17,419 bases of DNA from Lachnospiraceae bacterium (GCA_017523185.1 JAFWXB010000270.1:1-17419); one strand, 5' to 3'; shown: positions 6,124 to 14,962, counted from the first letter of the stretch. Notes: a model not told the origin generated them from the sequence alone. Made by a program: numbers and translations.

Positions 6124-8436
6124 GTGGAAAAAGAAAATGCTATGCTGAAGTTGTCTCGATTTATTGTAGAAAAACGATATTTGATTTTTTTGATTTTAAT
6201 TATTTCAATGATTTTTTCTATTTTTTCGGTACAATGGGTACAAGTCGAAAGTGACTTGATTAAGTATCTTCCGGATAATGCTTCTTCTACGATTGGTCTT
6301 GAAATTATGGAAGAAGAATTTATCACATATGGTATGGCAGATTTGATGTTTGCCAATGTGACTTATGAGGAGGCAGAAAAAATTTATGAGGAAATAAAAG
6401 CAATCGAAGGAGTGCAAAGTGTGACATTTGATAATACAACTGCACATTATAATAATGTGTCAGCTCTCTTTTCGATTACCTTTGATTATCCCGAAAAAGA
6501 TGAAAATTGTTTGATTGTCTTAGATGAAATATTAGCAAAATATGAAGAATATGATACATATTTATCTACAATGTTAGGGAATGCATTACAAGAAAATTTA
6601 AACAAAGAAGTTTCTGTCATTATGGTAATTGTTGCAATTATTGTATTACTTGTTGTAACATTAACATCAGAATCTTATGGAGAAGTACCTGTTTTAGTAT
6701 TGACATTTGTATCAGCTATGATTTTAAATATGGGAACGAATTTTCTTATGGGAACAATTTCGTTTATCTCGAATTCTGTTACTTCTACGTTACAATTGGC
6801 ATTATCTTTAGATTATGCTGTTATTATGGTAAACAGATATCGTGAAGAACATCAAAAGTTGCCAACAAAGGAAGCTGTTATTGTTGCCTTAAGCAAGGCA
6901 ATTCCTGAAATTTCTTCCAGTTCACTTACAACAATTGGTGGATTGGTTGCTATGATGTTTATGCAGTTTAAAGTAGGACCGGATATGGCAATTAACTTAA
7001 TTAAGTCAATTATTTTTGCGTTGGCTGCTGTATTTTTTATCATGCCTGGGCTTTTGGTATTTTTTGCACCACTTATTGATAAGTGGGCACATAAAAGTTT
7101 TATTCCTAAGATACCATTTGTAGGAACATTTGCATATAAAACATATAAAGTGATTCCACCAATTTTTATTGTGATTGCACTTATAGCAGTATATGTTTCC
7201 GGTTTATGTCCATATGCATATGGAGAAGATGGTATTGCAACACCACTTAAAAACGAAACGCAGATTGCAAAACAGATGATGGCAGATACTTTTACAAGTT
7301 CTAATATGATTGCTGTTGTTGTACCTTCCGGAGATTATGAAAAAGAAAAAGCAATTTTAGATGAATTGACTGCTATGGAAGAAGTAAGCTCTGCAATGGG
7401 ACTTTCAAATATTGAAGCTATGGAAGGATATACATTGACTTCGAAATTAAATCCAAGACAATTTTCCGAACTGATTGATTTGGATTATGAAATTGTCCAA
7501 ATTCTCTATACAGCATACGCAACAAGTAATGAAGTGTATGGAGAAATTATTGGTGGAATTGGAAATTATAGTATTCCACTTATGGATATTTTTCTATATG
7601 TATGTGATATGTTAAATGAAGGATTGGTGGAACTCGATTCTAAGCAGCAAGAAATGTTAGATGAGTTGCAAGTTCAACTTGTAAGTGGAAAACAACAGTT
7701 GCAAGGAGAACATTACAGTCGAATGTTAGTATATACGACGCTTCCATTAGGAAGTGAAACAACATATGCATTTGTGGAAGATGTAAAAGCGTTGGCACAA
7801 AGTTATTATCCAAATAGTGATGTTCATGTAGTGGGTAATGTTACAACAGAAATGGATTTTAAAGCATCATTTGGTAGAGATAATGTGGTAGTAAGTGTGG
7901 TATCTATTTTAATTGTACTTGTGGTACTTTTATTTACATTTAAGTCAGTTGCAATGCCAATTATTTTAATTGCAGTTATTCAAGGTTGTATTTGGATTAA
8001 TTTCTCATTCCCAACTTTAATGAATGACCCTGTATTTTTCTTAAGTTATTTAATTACAAGTTCTATTCAAATGGGGGCAAATATTGACTATGCCATTGTA
8101 GCAGGAAGTCGCTTTATGGAAATTAAGGATAAAATGCCAAAGAAAGATGCAATTATTGAAACAATGAATTTTGCATTTCCAACAATTATTACTTCAGGTT
8201 CTATTATGATTGCAGCAGGCTTTTTAGTTGGAAACTTAACTTCAAGTGGTTCGATTGTAAGTATGGGACAGGGATTGTGTAGAGGTACTTGTTTATCTAT
8301 TATATTGTGTTTATTTGTATTGCCACAAATGCTTTTAATTGGAGAAAAACTCGTAGACCGTACAACATTTTCCATGTCAAAATTAAAACAGGTTTCACAA
8401 AATTTATTGGAGGTGAAAAAAGACAATGAAGCATAG
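6124..8436 (+). CDS. MMPL/RND-superfamily membrane transporter
   Basis: A 770-residue membrane protein with the duplicated MMPL layout: one membrane helix (about residues 18-38), an extracytoplasmic domain (40-160), a block of five to six helices (about 163-360), a second extracytoplasmic domain (about 365-580), and a second helix block (about 588-750). Each block carries an Asp-Tyr pair in a central helix: D230-Y231 in LALSLDYAVIMVNRYREE and D655-Y656 in IQMGANIDYAIVAGSRF. These match in position the proton-relay Asp-Tyr pairs of mycobacterial MmpL3, so proton-driven export of a lipid or hydrophobic compound is plausible. The start is GTG 6124, 7 nt after AGGAGG (6111-6116); ATG 6122 overlaps it in another frame and gives only eight codons. 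The gene overlaps the next by 11 nt, so the two are translationally coupled. Substrate unknown. Confidence 0.9.
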   Translation: MEKENAMLKLSRFIVEKRYLIFLILIISMIFSIFSVQWVQVESDLIKYLPDNASSTIGLEIMEEEFITYGMADLMFANVTYEEAEKIYEEIKAIEGVQSVTFDNTTAHYNNVSALFSITFDYPEKDENCLIVLDEILAKYEEYDTYLSTMLGNALQENLNKEVSVIMVIVAIIVLLVVTLTSESYGEVPVLVLTFVSAMILNMGTNFLMGTISFISNSVTSTLQLALSLDYAVIMVNRYREEHQKLPTKEAVIVALSKAIPEISSSSLTTIGGLVAMMFMQFKVGPDMAINLIKSIIFALAAVFFIMPGLLVFFAPLIDKWAHKSFIPKIPFVGTFAYKTYKVIPPIFIVIALIAVYVSGLCPYAYGEDGIATPLKNETQIAKQMMADTFTSSNMIAVVVPSGDYEKEKAILDELTAMEEVSSAMGLSNIEAMEGYTLTSKLNPRQFSELIDLDYEIVQILYTAYATSNEVYGEIIGGIGNYSIPLMDIFLYVCDMLNEGLVELDSKQQEMLDELQVQLVSGKQQLQGEHYSRMLVYTTLPLGSETTYAFVEDVKALAQSYYPNSDVHVVGNVTTEMDFKASFGRDNVVVSVVSILIVLVVLLFTFKSVAMPIILIAVIQGCIWINFSFPTLMNDPVFFLSYLITSSIQMGANIDYAIVAGSRFMEIKDKMPKKDAIIETMNFAFPTIITSGSIMIAAGFLVGNLTSSGSIVSMGQGLCRGTCLSIILCLFVLPQMLLIGEKLVDRTTFSMSKLKQVSQNLLEVKKDNEA

Positions 8437-11400
8437 AAAAAAAATTAAAATTGCCACATTGTTTTTTATCATGGCAATATGTTTTTGTATGACAATTCCC
8501 TATACAGCAACAGAAGAAACAATTTACATAAAAACAGCACAAGATTTGGTTGATTTAAGTAAAAATTGTGGATTAGACAGTTGGTCAATAGGAAAAAAGA
8601 TTGAATTAAACAACGATATTTCCTTAAAAGATATAGAATTTGAGCCTATTCCTTATTTTGCAGGAACATTTGAGGGGAATGGATATACTATTTCTGATGT
8701 GGAAATAACGGAAAATGTATATCCGGCAGGAATTTTTGGAATTACAAAATCAGGAGCAATTATTAGTAACTTACATATTACAGGTTCTATTATGCCAGAG
8801 GGTGAAAAAAATGATGTAGGTGGTATTGTAGGCATAAATGGTGGAATTCTTAGAAATTGTTCTTTTTCAGGTGTTGTTTCAGGCGAAAATTCTGTGGGTG
8901 GAATCGTAGGAAGGAATAAAGAAACAGGTAATATAGAAAATTGCAATATGCAAGGTCATGTGTTTGGAAAGTTTGCAACAGGTGGAATTATTGGTCGCAA
9001 TTTGGGAAATGTTTTAGATTGTGAAAATGAAGCATATGTAAATAATACAAGTGCAGATACAACGATTCAATTAGAGGATTTGAACACCAATTTATTGCAA
9101 AATTTATATGCTGTAAATACTTCAGATGTTACAAATGCAGCGACAGACAATGGAGGAATTGCAGGATATTCTTCCGGAACGGTGCAAAATTGTCGCAATC
9201 GAGGTACAATCGGATATCCTCATGTTGGGTATAATACAGGTGGAATTGTAGGTCGTAATGGTGGCTATGTCAAAAAATGTGAAAATAATGGTCTCATTTA
9301 TGGTCGAAAAGATGTTGGAGGCATTGTAGGGCAAGCAGAACCATTTATTGATTTGGAAATTTCTGTAAGTGGCTTATCTGTTTTAGAAGGACAACTTGCT
9401 TCTTTAAAACAACAAGTAGATAATACAACAGCAGGTTTAGAAAATACAGGAAACCAAGTATTCCAAAGCATGAATAAGATATCTAATTATCTTACGCAAG
9501 CAGGAAATGCGTTAGATAAATTAAAAGAAATGAGTTCTTTTGAAAATATAGAATTGCCAAATAGTAATTTATCGGATAATTTTGGTTCGTTAGGAGATAT
9601 AGAACTGCCGGATAATAATTTATCAGATAATTTAGGTTCATTGGGGAATGGAAATCAATCTGAGAATTTGGGTTCATTAGAGGATTTATGGGAAAATTCA
9701 GATATTTCTGAAAGTATCAATGATTTACAAAAAGATTGGAATTCTGCAAAAGACCTTGCATCAGAACTTGCAGATTGTGTTAATGATGTAGCAGAAGAAC
9801 TTGAAAAAATTGGTACTTATGCAGAAAGTGGTACGGAAGAATTTTCTTCTGATATGAAAGTAATTAATGAGCAAGCAAATGGTATTTATAGTACATTAGC
9901 AGGAATTGCAGATGATACAAAAAATGCTTCTACAGAAGATGTAATTGCAGATACTTCTGAAATTTCTGTGGAAAGTGTTACTTTTGGAAAAATAGCAGAT
10001 TGTGTCAATCAAGAGTCTGTACAAGGCGATTTAAATGTGGGTGGTATTGTAGGTACAATGTCTGTGGAATATGAAGTTGACCCGGAAGATGATTTAACCA
10101 TAGACATTTCAGCAGAAGTACAAAAGAAATATGAAGTAAAATCTATTGTATCACGTTGTACGAATCGTGGAATAGTTATTGCAAAAAAAGATAATGTAGG
10201 AGCAATTTGTGGTTTGATGAATATTGGACTAATTACAAATTGTCAAGCATTTGGAAGCGTAGAAAGCCAAAGTGGAGATTATGCAGGTGGGATTGCAGGA
10301 ATTGCAAGAAGTACGATTGCAAACAGTATTGCAAATATAGAACTTTCCGGAAATCATTATGTTGGTGGAATTGTTGGTAGTGGATATACATTTGAAAATG
10401 GTGGAAGTATTGTAAAAAATTGTTATTCTCTTGTAAAAATTACAGATTGTAAACAATTTAAAGGTGCAATTTCAGGATATGAAGCAGGAAATTTTAAAAA
10501 TAATTATTTTGTATCAAATGATTTAGAAGGTATCAATCGTATTAGTTATCAAGGAAAAGCAGAACCTATTAGTTATGAACAATTATTACAAGTGCAAGGA
10601 CTTCCGGAAGAACTAAAAGGTTTTACCTTGCGTTTTGTAGCAGATGAAAAAGTAATTGAAGCAATTGATTTTTCATTTGGTGATAGCTTTGGGGAAGAAG
10701 TATTTCCAGAAGTACCAAAAAAAGATGGATATGATGGAACGTGGGATACTACCGATTTAACAAATTTATGTTTTGATACTGTTGTAACAGCAGAATATAC
10801 AAAATATGTGACATCATTACAATCCGAAGATGTTCGAAAAAATAATCGTCCGATTCTTTTTGTAGAAGGCAATTTTAATGGAACGGATAGCATAACTTTA
10901 ACAGAAGTAGAACTGACACAAGAAAAACAATCAGAATTACAAATCGCAGGAAATGTTTTAGAACTTTGGAATATTACATTTAATGATGATGGACAAAAAC
11001 GTCATATGATTCGATTTCTTCCGGAAGAAGATATGAATAATACAAAATTGTATATTAAGGAAAATGACGAATGGAATAAGGTTGAAACAACAGAAATTGG
11101 AAGTTATGTATGTTTCCAAGCTGTCGGCAATACAATAGAAATAGCAGTTGTATCAGGAGGTTTAGGTGTGGCAGTTTTCATTGGAACGATTGTGGTAGTG
11201 CTTGCAATTTTTATGCTGTTTATTTTCTTAGAAAAGAAAAACCATATTCTTTCAAATTTCTTTAGAAAAATAAAAAAGAAATTTGGATTGAAAAAGATTG
11301 TTCTTTTATTAGTTCTTTTAGGTATCATTGGTGGAGTAGCTATTGCTATTTATTTTTCTATGATGCCAAAAGTGCGTATGAGTGCAGAGTTGGCTTCTAT

Positions 11401-12526
11401 TTCAAGTGATATTCTTACAGCAAAAAATCAATCCATGAAACTACATTTAATTGCAGATGTAGGAAGTAATCATATTGAATTAGATTCTAATGTATATCTT
11501 AAAAAAGAAAACGAAACTTCTATTTTTGTATTAGAAGAAAATGGACATAGTATTTACTTTAATGGACATAGTATTTATTTAGAAAATGGAAAAGGTTTTC
11601 AAATAGAACAAGTAGAAGATGGAAATACAGATTTATTTAACCAAATTTTGAAATTGTTTGAAATTACGGAAATCACAAAAACACAAGAACAAGATAAAAC
11701 AATTTATTCTATTACAACTTCCGGAGAAGATGCCCAAAATGTATTAGCAATATTAGTACCTTCTACAGAAGGACAATTAGCTTCAGCAGGTGATACGGAA
11801 ATTCACTTAACAGCTTCTGATGGCATATTACAATCCGTAGAAATCAAAGGAAGTGCATCTTTAAAAGATGCTATGGAAACAGCAATTGAAGTATCTGCAA
11901 CTATTTCTGATTTTTCAGAACAAAAAGCAAAAGAATATCAAATTCCAGAAAAAGTAAGCCAAGTAATTCAAAATGCAGAAAGTGCTTCATTCCCAATTAT
12001 GGGCGAAGAAATGTATCGTTTGCTTTTAGCATGGACAGAATTTTATGGAAAAGACCATGAAGGAAGCGTTGCTTTGGATATAGAATGTGGTCTTATCAAT
12101 TTTGAAACAAAATTAGATTGGGCAGATATTGAAAAAGGCATTGCAGATATCAGTAATATTGTGGATAATTTCAATAATTCAAGTAATTCAGGGAATAATA
12201 CTTCGAATGGTAGCAGTAATATCAATGATATCAAACATATTCCTGATATCATATATGAAGTTTGTCTAAATGGAGAATTTTCATGTTATAAATTTGGAAA
12301 CAGTTATGAATTTACACTTGCACTAAACGAAGAAACAATTGCAAAGATTGTAGAATTAATAGCACCTGAAATTAAGACACAGGCAGTTAATTTAACAAAT
12401 GGAGAATTAGAAGTTATTGTAGAACAAAATGAAATAGCTTCTTTTAAAATTACAATTGATGGAAAAATAGATGTAGTGTTATCAGAAGTAGATGCATCCG
12501 TTTGTGCAGAGTTTGTATTTGAGTAG
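8426..12526 (+). CDS. Large membrane-anchored GLUG-repeat surface protein
   Basis: A 1366-residue protein of no known function. In order: signal peptide (about 1-28); GLUG repeats of VGGIVGxNxGxxxNC type (about 60-312); a helical insert starting LSVLEGQLASLKQQ, including short tandem repeats (about 317-510); a second GLUG block (515-696); a segment resembling an InlB B/Listeria-Bacteroides repeat (about 750-795, VPKKDGYDGTWD); a membrane helix (about 913-935), a lysine-rich loop, a second helix (about 957-979), and a C-terminal domain of about 385 residues. The lysine-rich loop is probably cytoplasmic, placing both large parts outside. Residues 1094-1163 and 1294-1366 look like two copies of one beta-rich unit, perhaps LolA/LppX-like (inference). 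A GGAGG site at 8409-8413 lies 12 nt before ATG 8426, inside the upstream gene. It probably works with the MMPL pump. Confidence 0.85.
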   Translation: MKHRKKIKIATLFFIMAICFCMTIPYTATEETIYIKTAQDLVDLSKNCGLDSWSIGKKIELNNDISLKDIEFEPIPYFAGTFEGNGYTISDVEITENVYPAGIFGITKSGAIISNLHITGSIMPEGEKNDVGGIVGINGGILRNCSFSGVVSGENSVGGIVGRNKETGNIENCNMQGHVFGKFATGGIIGRNLGNVLDCENEAYVNNTSADTTIQLEDLNTNLLQNLYAVNTSDVTNAATDNGGIAGYSSGTVQNCRNRGTIGYPHVGYNTGGIVGRNGGYVKKCENNGLIYGRKDVGGIVGQAEPFIDLEISVSGLSVLEGQLASLKQQVDNTTAGLENTGNQVFQSMNKISNYLTQAGNALDKLKEMSSFENIELPNSNLSDNFGSLGDIELPDNNLSDNLGSLGNGNQSENLGSLEDLWENSDISESINDLQKDWNSAKDLASELADCVNDVAEELEKIGTYAESGTEEFSSDMKVINEQANGIYSTLAGIADDTKNASTEDVIADTSEISVESVTFGKIADCVNQESVQGDLNVGGIVGTMSVEYEVDPEDDLTIDISAEVQKKYEVKSIVSRCTNRGIVIAKKDNVGAICGLMNIGLITNCQAFGSVESQSGDYAGGIAGIARSTIANSIANIELSGNHYVGGIVGSGYTFENGGSIVKNCYSLVKITDCKQFKGAISGYEAGNFKNNYFVSNDLEGINRISYQGKAEPISYEQLLQVQGLPEELKGFTLRFVADEKVIEAIDFSFGDSFGEEVFPEVPKKDGYDGTWDTTDLTNLCFDTVVTAEYTKYVTSLQSEDVRKNNRPILFVEGNFNGTDSITLTEVELTQEKQSELQIAGNVLELWNITFNDDGQKRHMIRFLPEEDMNNTKLYIKENDEWNKVETTEIGSYVCFQAVGNTIEIAVVSGGLGVAVFIGTIVVVLAIFMLFIFLEKKNHILSNFFRKIKKKFGLKKIVLLLVLLGIIGGVAIAIYFSMMPKVRMSAELASISSDILTAKNQSMKLHLIADVGSNHIELDSNVYLKKENETSIFVLEENGHSIYFNGHSIYLENGKGFQIEQVEDGNTDLFNQILKLFEITEITKTQEQDKTIYSITTSGEDAQNVLAILVPSTEGQLASAGDTEIHLTASDGILQSVEIKGSASLKDAMETAIEVSATISDFSEQKAKEYQIPEKVSQVIQNAESASFPIMGEEMYRLLLAWTEFYGKDHEGSVALDIECGLINFETKLDWADIEKGIADISNIVDNFNNSSNSGNNTSNGSSNINDIKHIPDIIYEVCLNGEFSCYKFGNSYEFTLALNEETIAKIVELIAPEIKTQAVNLTNGELEVIVEQNEIASFKITIDGKIDVVLSEVDASVCAEFVFE
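9548..9685 (+). repeat. 51-bp tandem repeats inside the GLUG protein gene
   Basis: Two full 51-bp units (9548-9598, 9599-9649) and a shorter third (9650-9685) encode IELPNSNLSDNFGSLGD, IELPDNNLSDNLGSLGN and GNQSENLGSLED. They are in frame, in a serine/asparagine-rich linker within the helical insert, and copy number could vary between strains. Confidence 0.85.
11540..11577 (+). repeat. Short duplication in the GLUG protein C-terminal domain
   Basis: A 17-bp exact direct repeat, AATGGACATAGTATTTA, at 11540-11556 and 11561-11577 (period 21) encodes NGHSIY twice in a row. It keeps the frame and probably arose by slippage. Confidence 0.8.
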
Positions 12527-12555
12527 AATTTAAAGTAACGTTAAGATAATGCATT

Positions 12556-12607
12556 AAAAAGTAAGAACCAAATGATTTTGAAATAAGTCATTTGGTTCTT
12601 ACTTTTT
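12556..12607 (+). terminator. Intrinsic terminator of the MMPL-GLUG operon
   Basis: A perfect 20-bp inverted repeat (12556-12575 with 12588-12607) with a 12-nt loop. The core GTAAGAACCAAATGA is preceded by AAAAA, and the right arm ends in TTTTT, so the A and T runs pair and the signal may act in both directions. It starts 29 nt after the GLUG gene stop. Confidence 0.92.
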
Positions 12608-12797
12608 ATAATCTTCGTTCTTGATATTGTATTGTTATAACATAAACTGTTTTATTCGTTTCATCAATTCGAAAAATAGCAATATAGTTATCAATAAGTA
12701 GTTATCGGCATTCTTTTTTTGCATATTTGCCTTGATTACGTTCTTGGTGTGCCTGTGGAGAGGTATCTAAATTTAAAATGGCATTTTTAATTCTATT
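12606..12797 (-). pseudogene. Remnant of a RelE/ParE-family toxin gene
   Basis: The minus strand reads NRIKNAILNLDTSPQAHQER, then NQGKYAKKECR, a TAA stop (12702-12704), and continues in the same frame as LLIDNYIAIFRIDETNKTVY, VITIQYQERRL and a final stop at 12606-12608. This matches the C-terminal half of RelE/ParE toxins, where a (K/R)xLxxxNYxxxYxVDExxKTVxVxxxxY(G/Q)xR pattern ends the fold. TAA in place of CAA after KKECR is a single-base nonsense change. The N-terminal half is missing: the frame is closed by TAA at 12798-12800, with nothing recognisable beyond. No antitoxin gene is present. The fragment ends in the T-run of the preceding terminator. Confidence 0.75.
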
Positions 12798-12999
12798 TTA
12801 GATAAAATAAAAAAATTTTTGTAACTTCTTGACAAGGCAATGATAACAGTACAATATACAAAATAGGATATGTGAGTTTGAAAAATAAGTATATATTTTT
12901 TCATAGATAGAATGATTATGAGAGAACAATCTATAATTTTTAGGAAAAAATGATAATTATCAAATTTATATTAAAATAACAGAATGTGAGGTGCAAAAG
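12798..12999 (+). promoter_or_regulatory. Upstream region of the LRR gene with promoter candidates and a palindrome
   Basis: A consensus TTGACA at 12829-12834 has no well-spaced -10 (TATACA at 12855-12860 is 20 nt away). A perfect TATAAT at 12932-12937 has no good -35. A perfect 12-bp palindrome, TGATAATTATCA (12951-12962), lies just after the start expected from the second candidate and may be an operator. No antitoxin or other gene is seen here. Confidence 0.4.
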
Positions 13000-14962
13000 A
13001 TGATACAAGAAGAATCGGAAGTTTTTATGAAAAATCAGGCAGAACAGAAAATATTAGATGTGGATATCTCACAAGATATCACAAACGAAAATGCCAAGTA
13101 TTCAAAAGGTTTGGAATTTATTCCCTTTAGTGAGAATGCATGTGCAGTAATCAGAGGCACTTGTGAAGATGCATATATTATAATTCCCAGTATATATTAT
13201 GGTAGGTATGTAACAGTTATTGATGATGATGCATTTAAAGATGATATCAACTTAATTGGGATAGAAATACCAGAAAGTGTGAAAGATATCGGAGTTGGTG
13301 CATTTAAAGGTTGCATAAATTTGAAGAAGATAAATCTTCCATATGGAATAACCAGACTACAAGATAATACATTTCAGAATTGTAAATGTTTAAAAGAAAT
13401 AGAGATTTCGGATAGTGTTACAACAATAGGAAAAGCTGTATTTCGAGGGTGTAGTAGTTTACAGGAAATTCAATTGCCTGATAGTATTTACAAAATAGAA
13501 GACAGAGCTTTTGACAGTTGTACAAGTTTAAAAAATGTAAAATTGCCAAGTGGTATTTGGAAAATAGATTCTAATGTTTTTAAACATTGTATAAGTTTAA
13601 AAAATATAGAATTACCGGATAGCATTGAGAGAATCGGACATGGTGTTTTTGAAGACTGTAGAAGTTTACAAGAAATTGAATTACCAAATAATTTGAAAGT
13701 AATAGGAGATTATGCGTTTCAAAGATGTCGTAGTTTAGAAAAAATTAAATTTTGGGATACGATTGTAAAAATAGGAAAATATGCTTTTGATGGCTGTACA
13801 AGTTTAGAAAACGTAGAATTGCCAAGTAATTTAATATATATAGAAGAGGGAACATTTCAAAAATGCAATCATTTAAAACAAATCCAAGTTCCAAATAGTG
13901 TATTAGAAATAGGAAACTATGTTTTTTCAGAATGTACAAGTTTAAAAGAAATAGAGATTCCAAATAGTGTTACATTTATAGGAGAATATGCTTTTGAAAA
14001 ATGTAGTAGTTTACAAAATATACAATTACCATTGCGTTTGGGTAGTATAGAATTGTGTACGTTTGCAAGTTGTACAGCATTAAAAACAATAAATCTTCCA
14101 AATACGATTACAAAAATAGGTGGACACGCTTTTTTTAATTGTATTTCTTTAGGACATATTGAATTACCGGATACAGTAAAGAGTATAGAGATGAAAGCAT
14201 TTAAAGATTGTATAAATTTACAGAATATAAAAATTCCACCTCTTGTTACACATATTACGAAAGATACGTTTTATAATTGTACGTCTTTAAAGAAAATCGA
14301 ATTTTCATTAAATTTGAAAGAAATAGAAGAAGCAGCCTTTTATCATTGCATAAGTTTACAAAAAGTGGAATTTCCAATAGGGCTTGAAAAGATAGAAAAT
14401 AAAGCATTTGCGTGTTGTACAAGTTTAGAAAAAGTAGAAATACCATCTAGTGTAAATATCATAAAGAGAGAAGTATTTTCAGATTGTACAAAGTTAAAAC
14501 AAGTAAAATTAGCATCAGGTATTCAAAATGTAGGAGAAGATACATTTTGTAATTGTATTGCTTTAAAAAAAAATAGAACTTCCGAATACACTTCTAAGAA
14601 TAGAAAAGTATTTATTTTTAGGTTGTATCAATTTACAAGAAATAAAAATTCCATCTAGTGTGAAAAGTATTGCTTTAGGTGCATTTCGAGATTGTATTAG
14701 TTTACAAAAGATAGAACTTTCTAATAGCTTAGAAAGAATATGTTGGGGAGCATTTGATAACTGTATTTGTTTAAAAGAAATTGAATTGCCGTCAAGTGTG
14801 GTAAGTATCGAACGAGAAATTTTTTATAATTGTGAAAGTCTGACAAAGATATATTGTTGTGCAAACGAAAAACCAATTGGTTGGTCGCACGAATGGAATG
14901 TGATAGATGAATTTGAAAAACGTGCTTTTGTTGTATGGGGAGTGACAAATGAGGAGATTTAA
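13000..14962 (+). CDS. LRR_5/BspA-like leucine-rich repeat protein, frame broken at a nine-A tract
   Basis: A short N-terminal region (about 75 residues) is followed by about 24 tandem repeats of 23 residues with the pattern (A/V/T)FxxCxSLxxIxLPxSxxxI, the cysteine-bearing LRR_5 (BspA/TpLRR) type, and a C-terminal cap with ANEKPIGWSHEWN. No signal peptide, membrane segment, LPXTG or dockerin is visible, so the protein is probably cytoplasmic or exported by an unseen route; such repeats bind other proteins. ATG 13000 was chosen because GAGGTG (12988-12993) lies 6 nt upstream; the GTG at 12991 is part of that site. The first frame stops at 14656-14658. Removing one A from the tract 14565-14573 restores ALKKIELPNTLLRIEKYLF and the repeats continue to the stop at 14960-14962, giving 653 residues. 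This is either a sequence error, a disrupted gene or a slippage site. Confidence 0.88.

Noticed and set aside
6042..6254. Separate small gene overlapping the MMPL start
   Set aside because: It lies in another frame across the promoter leader and the N-terminus of the transporter, has no ribosome site and resembles no family.
12991..12999. GTG start for the LRR gene
   Set aside because: This GTG is part of the GAGGTG ribosome site that serves ATG 13000.
13213..14850. CRISPR-like or noncoding repeat array
   Set aside because: The 69-bp periodicity is fully explained by 23-residue leucine-rich repeats; units are diverged and lack spacers.
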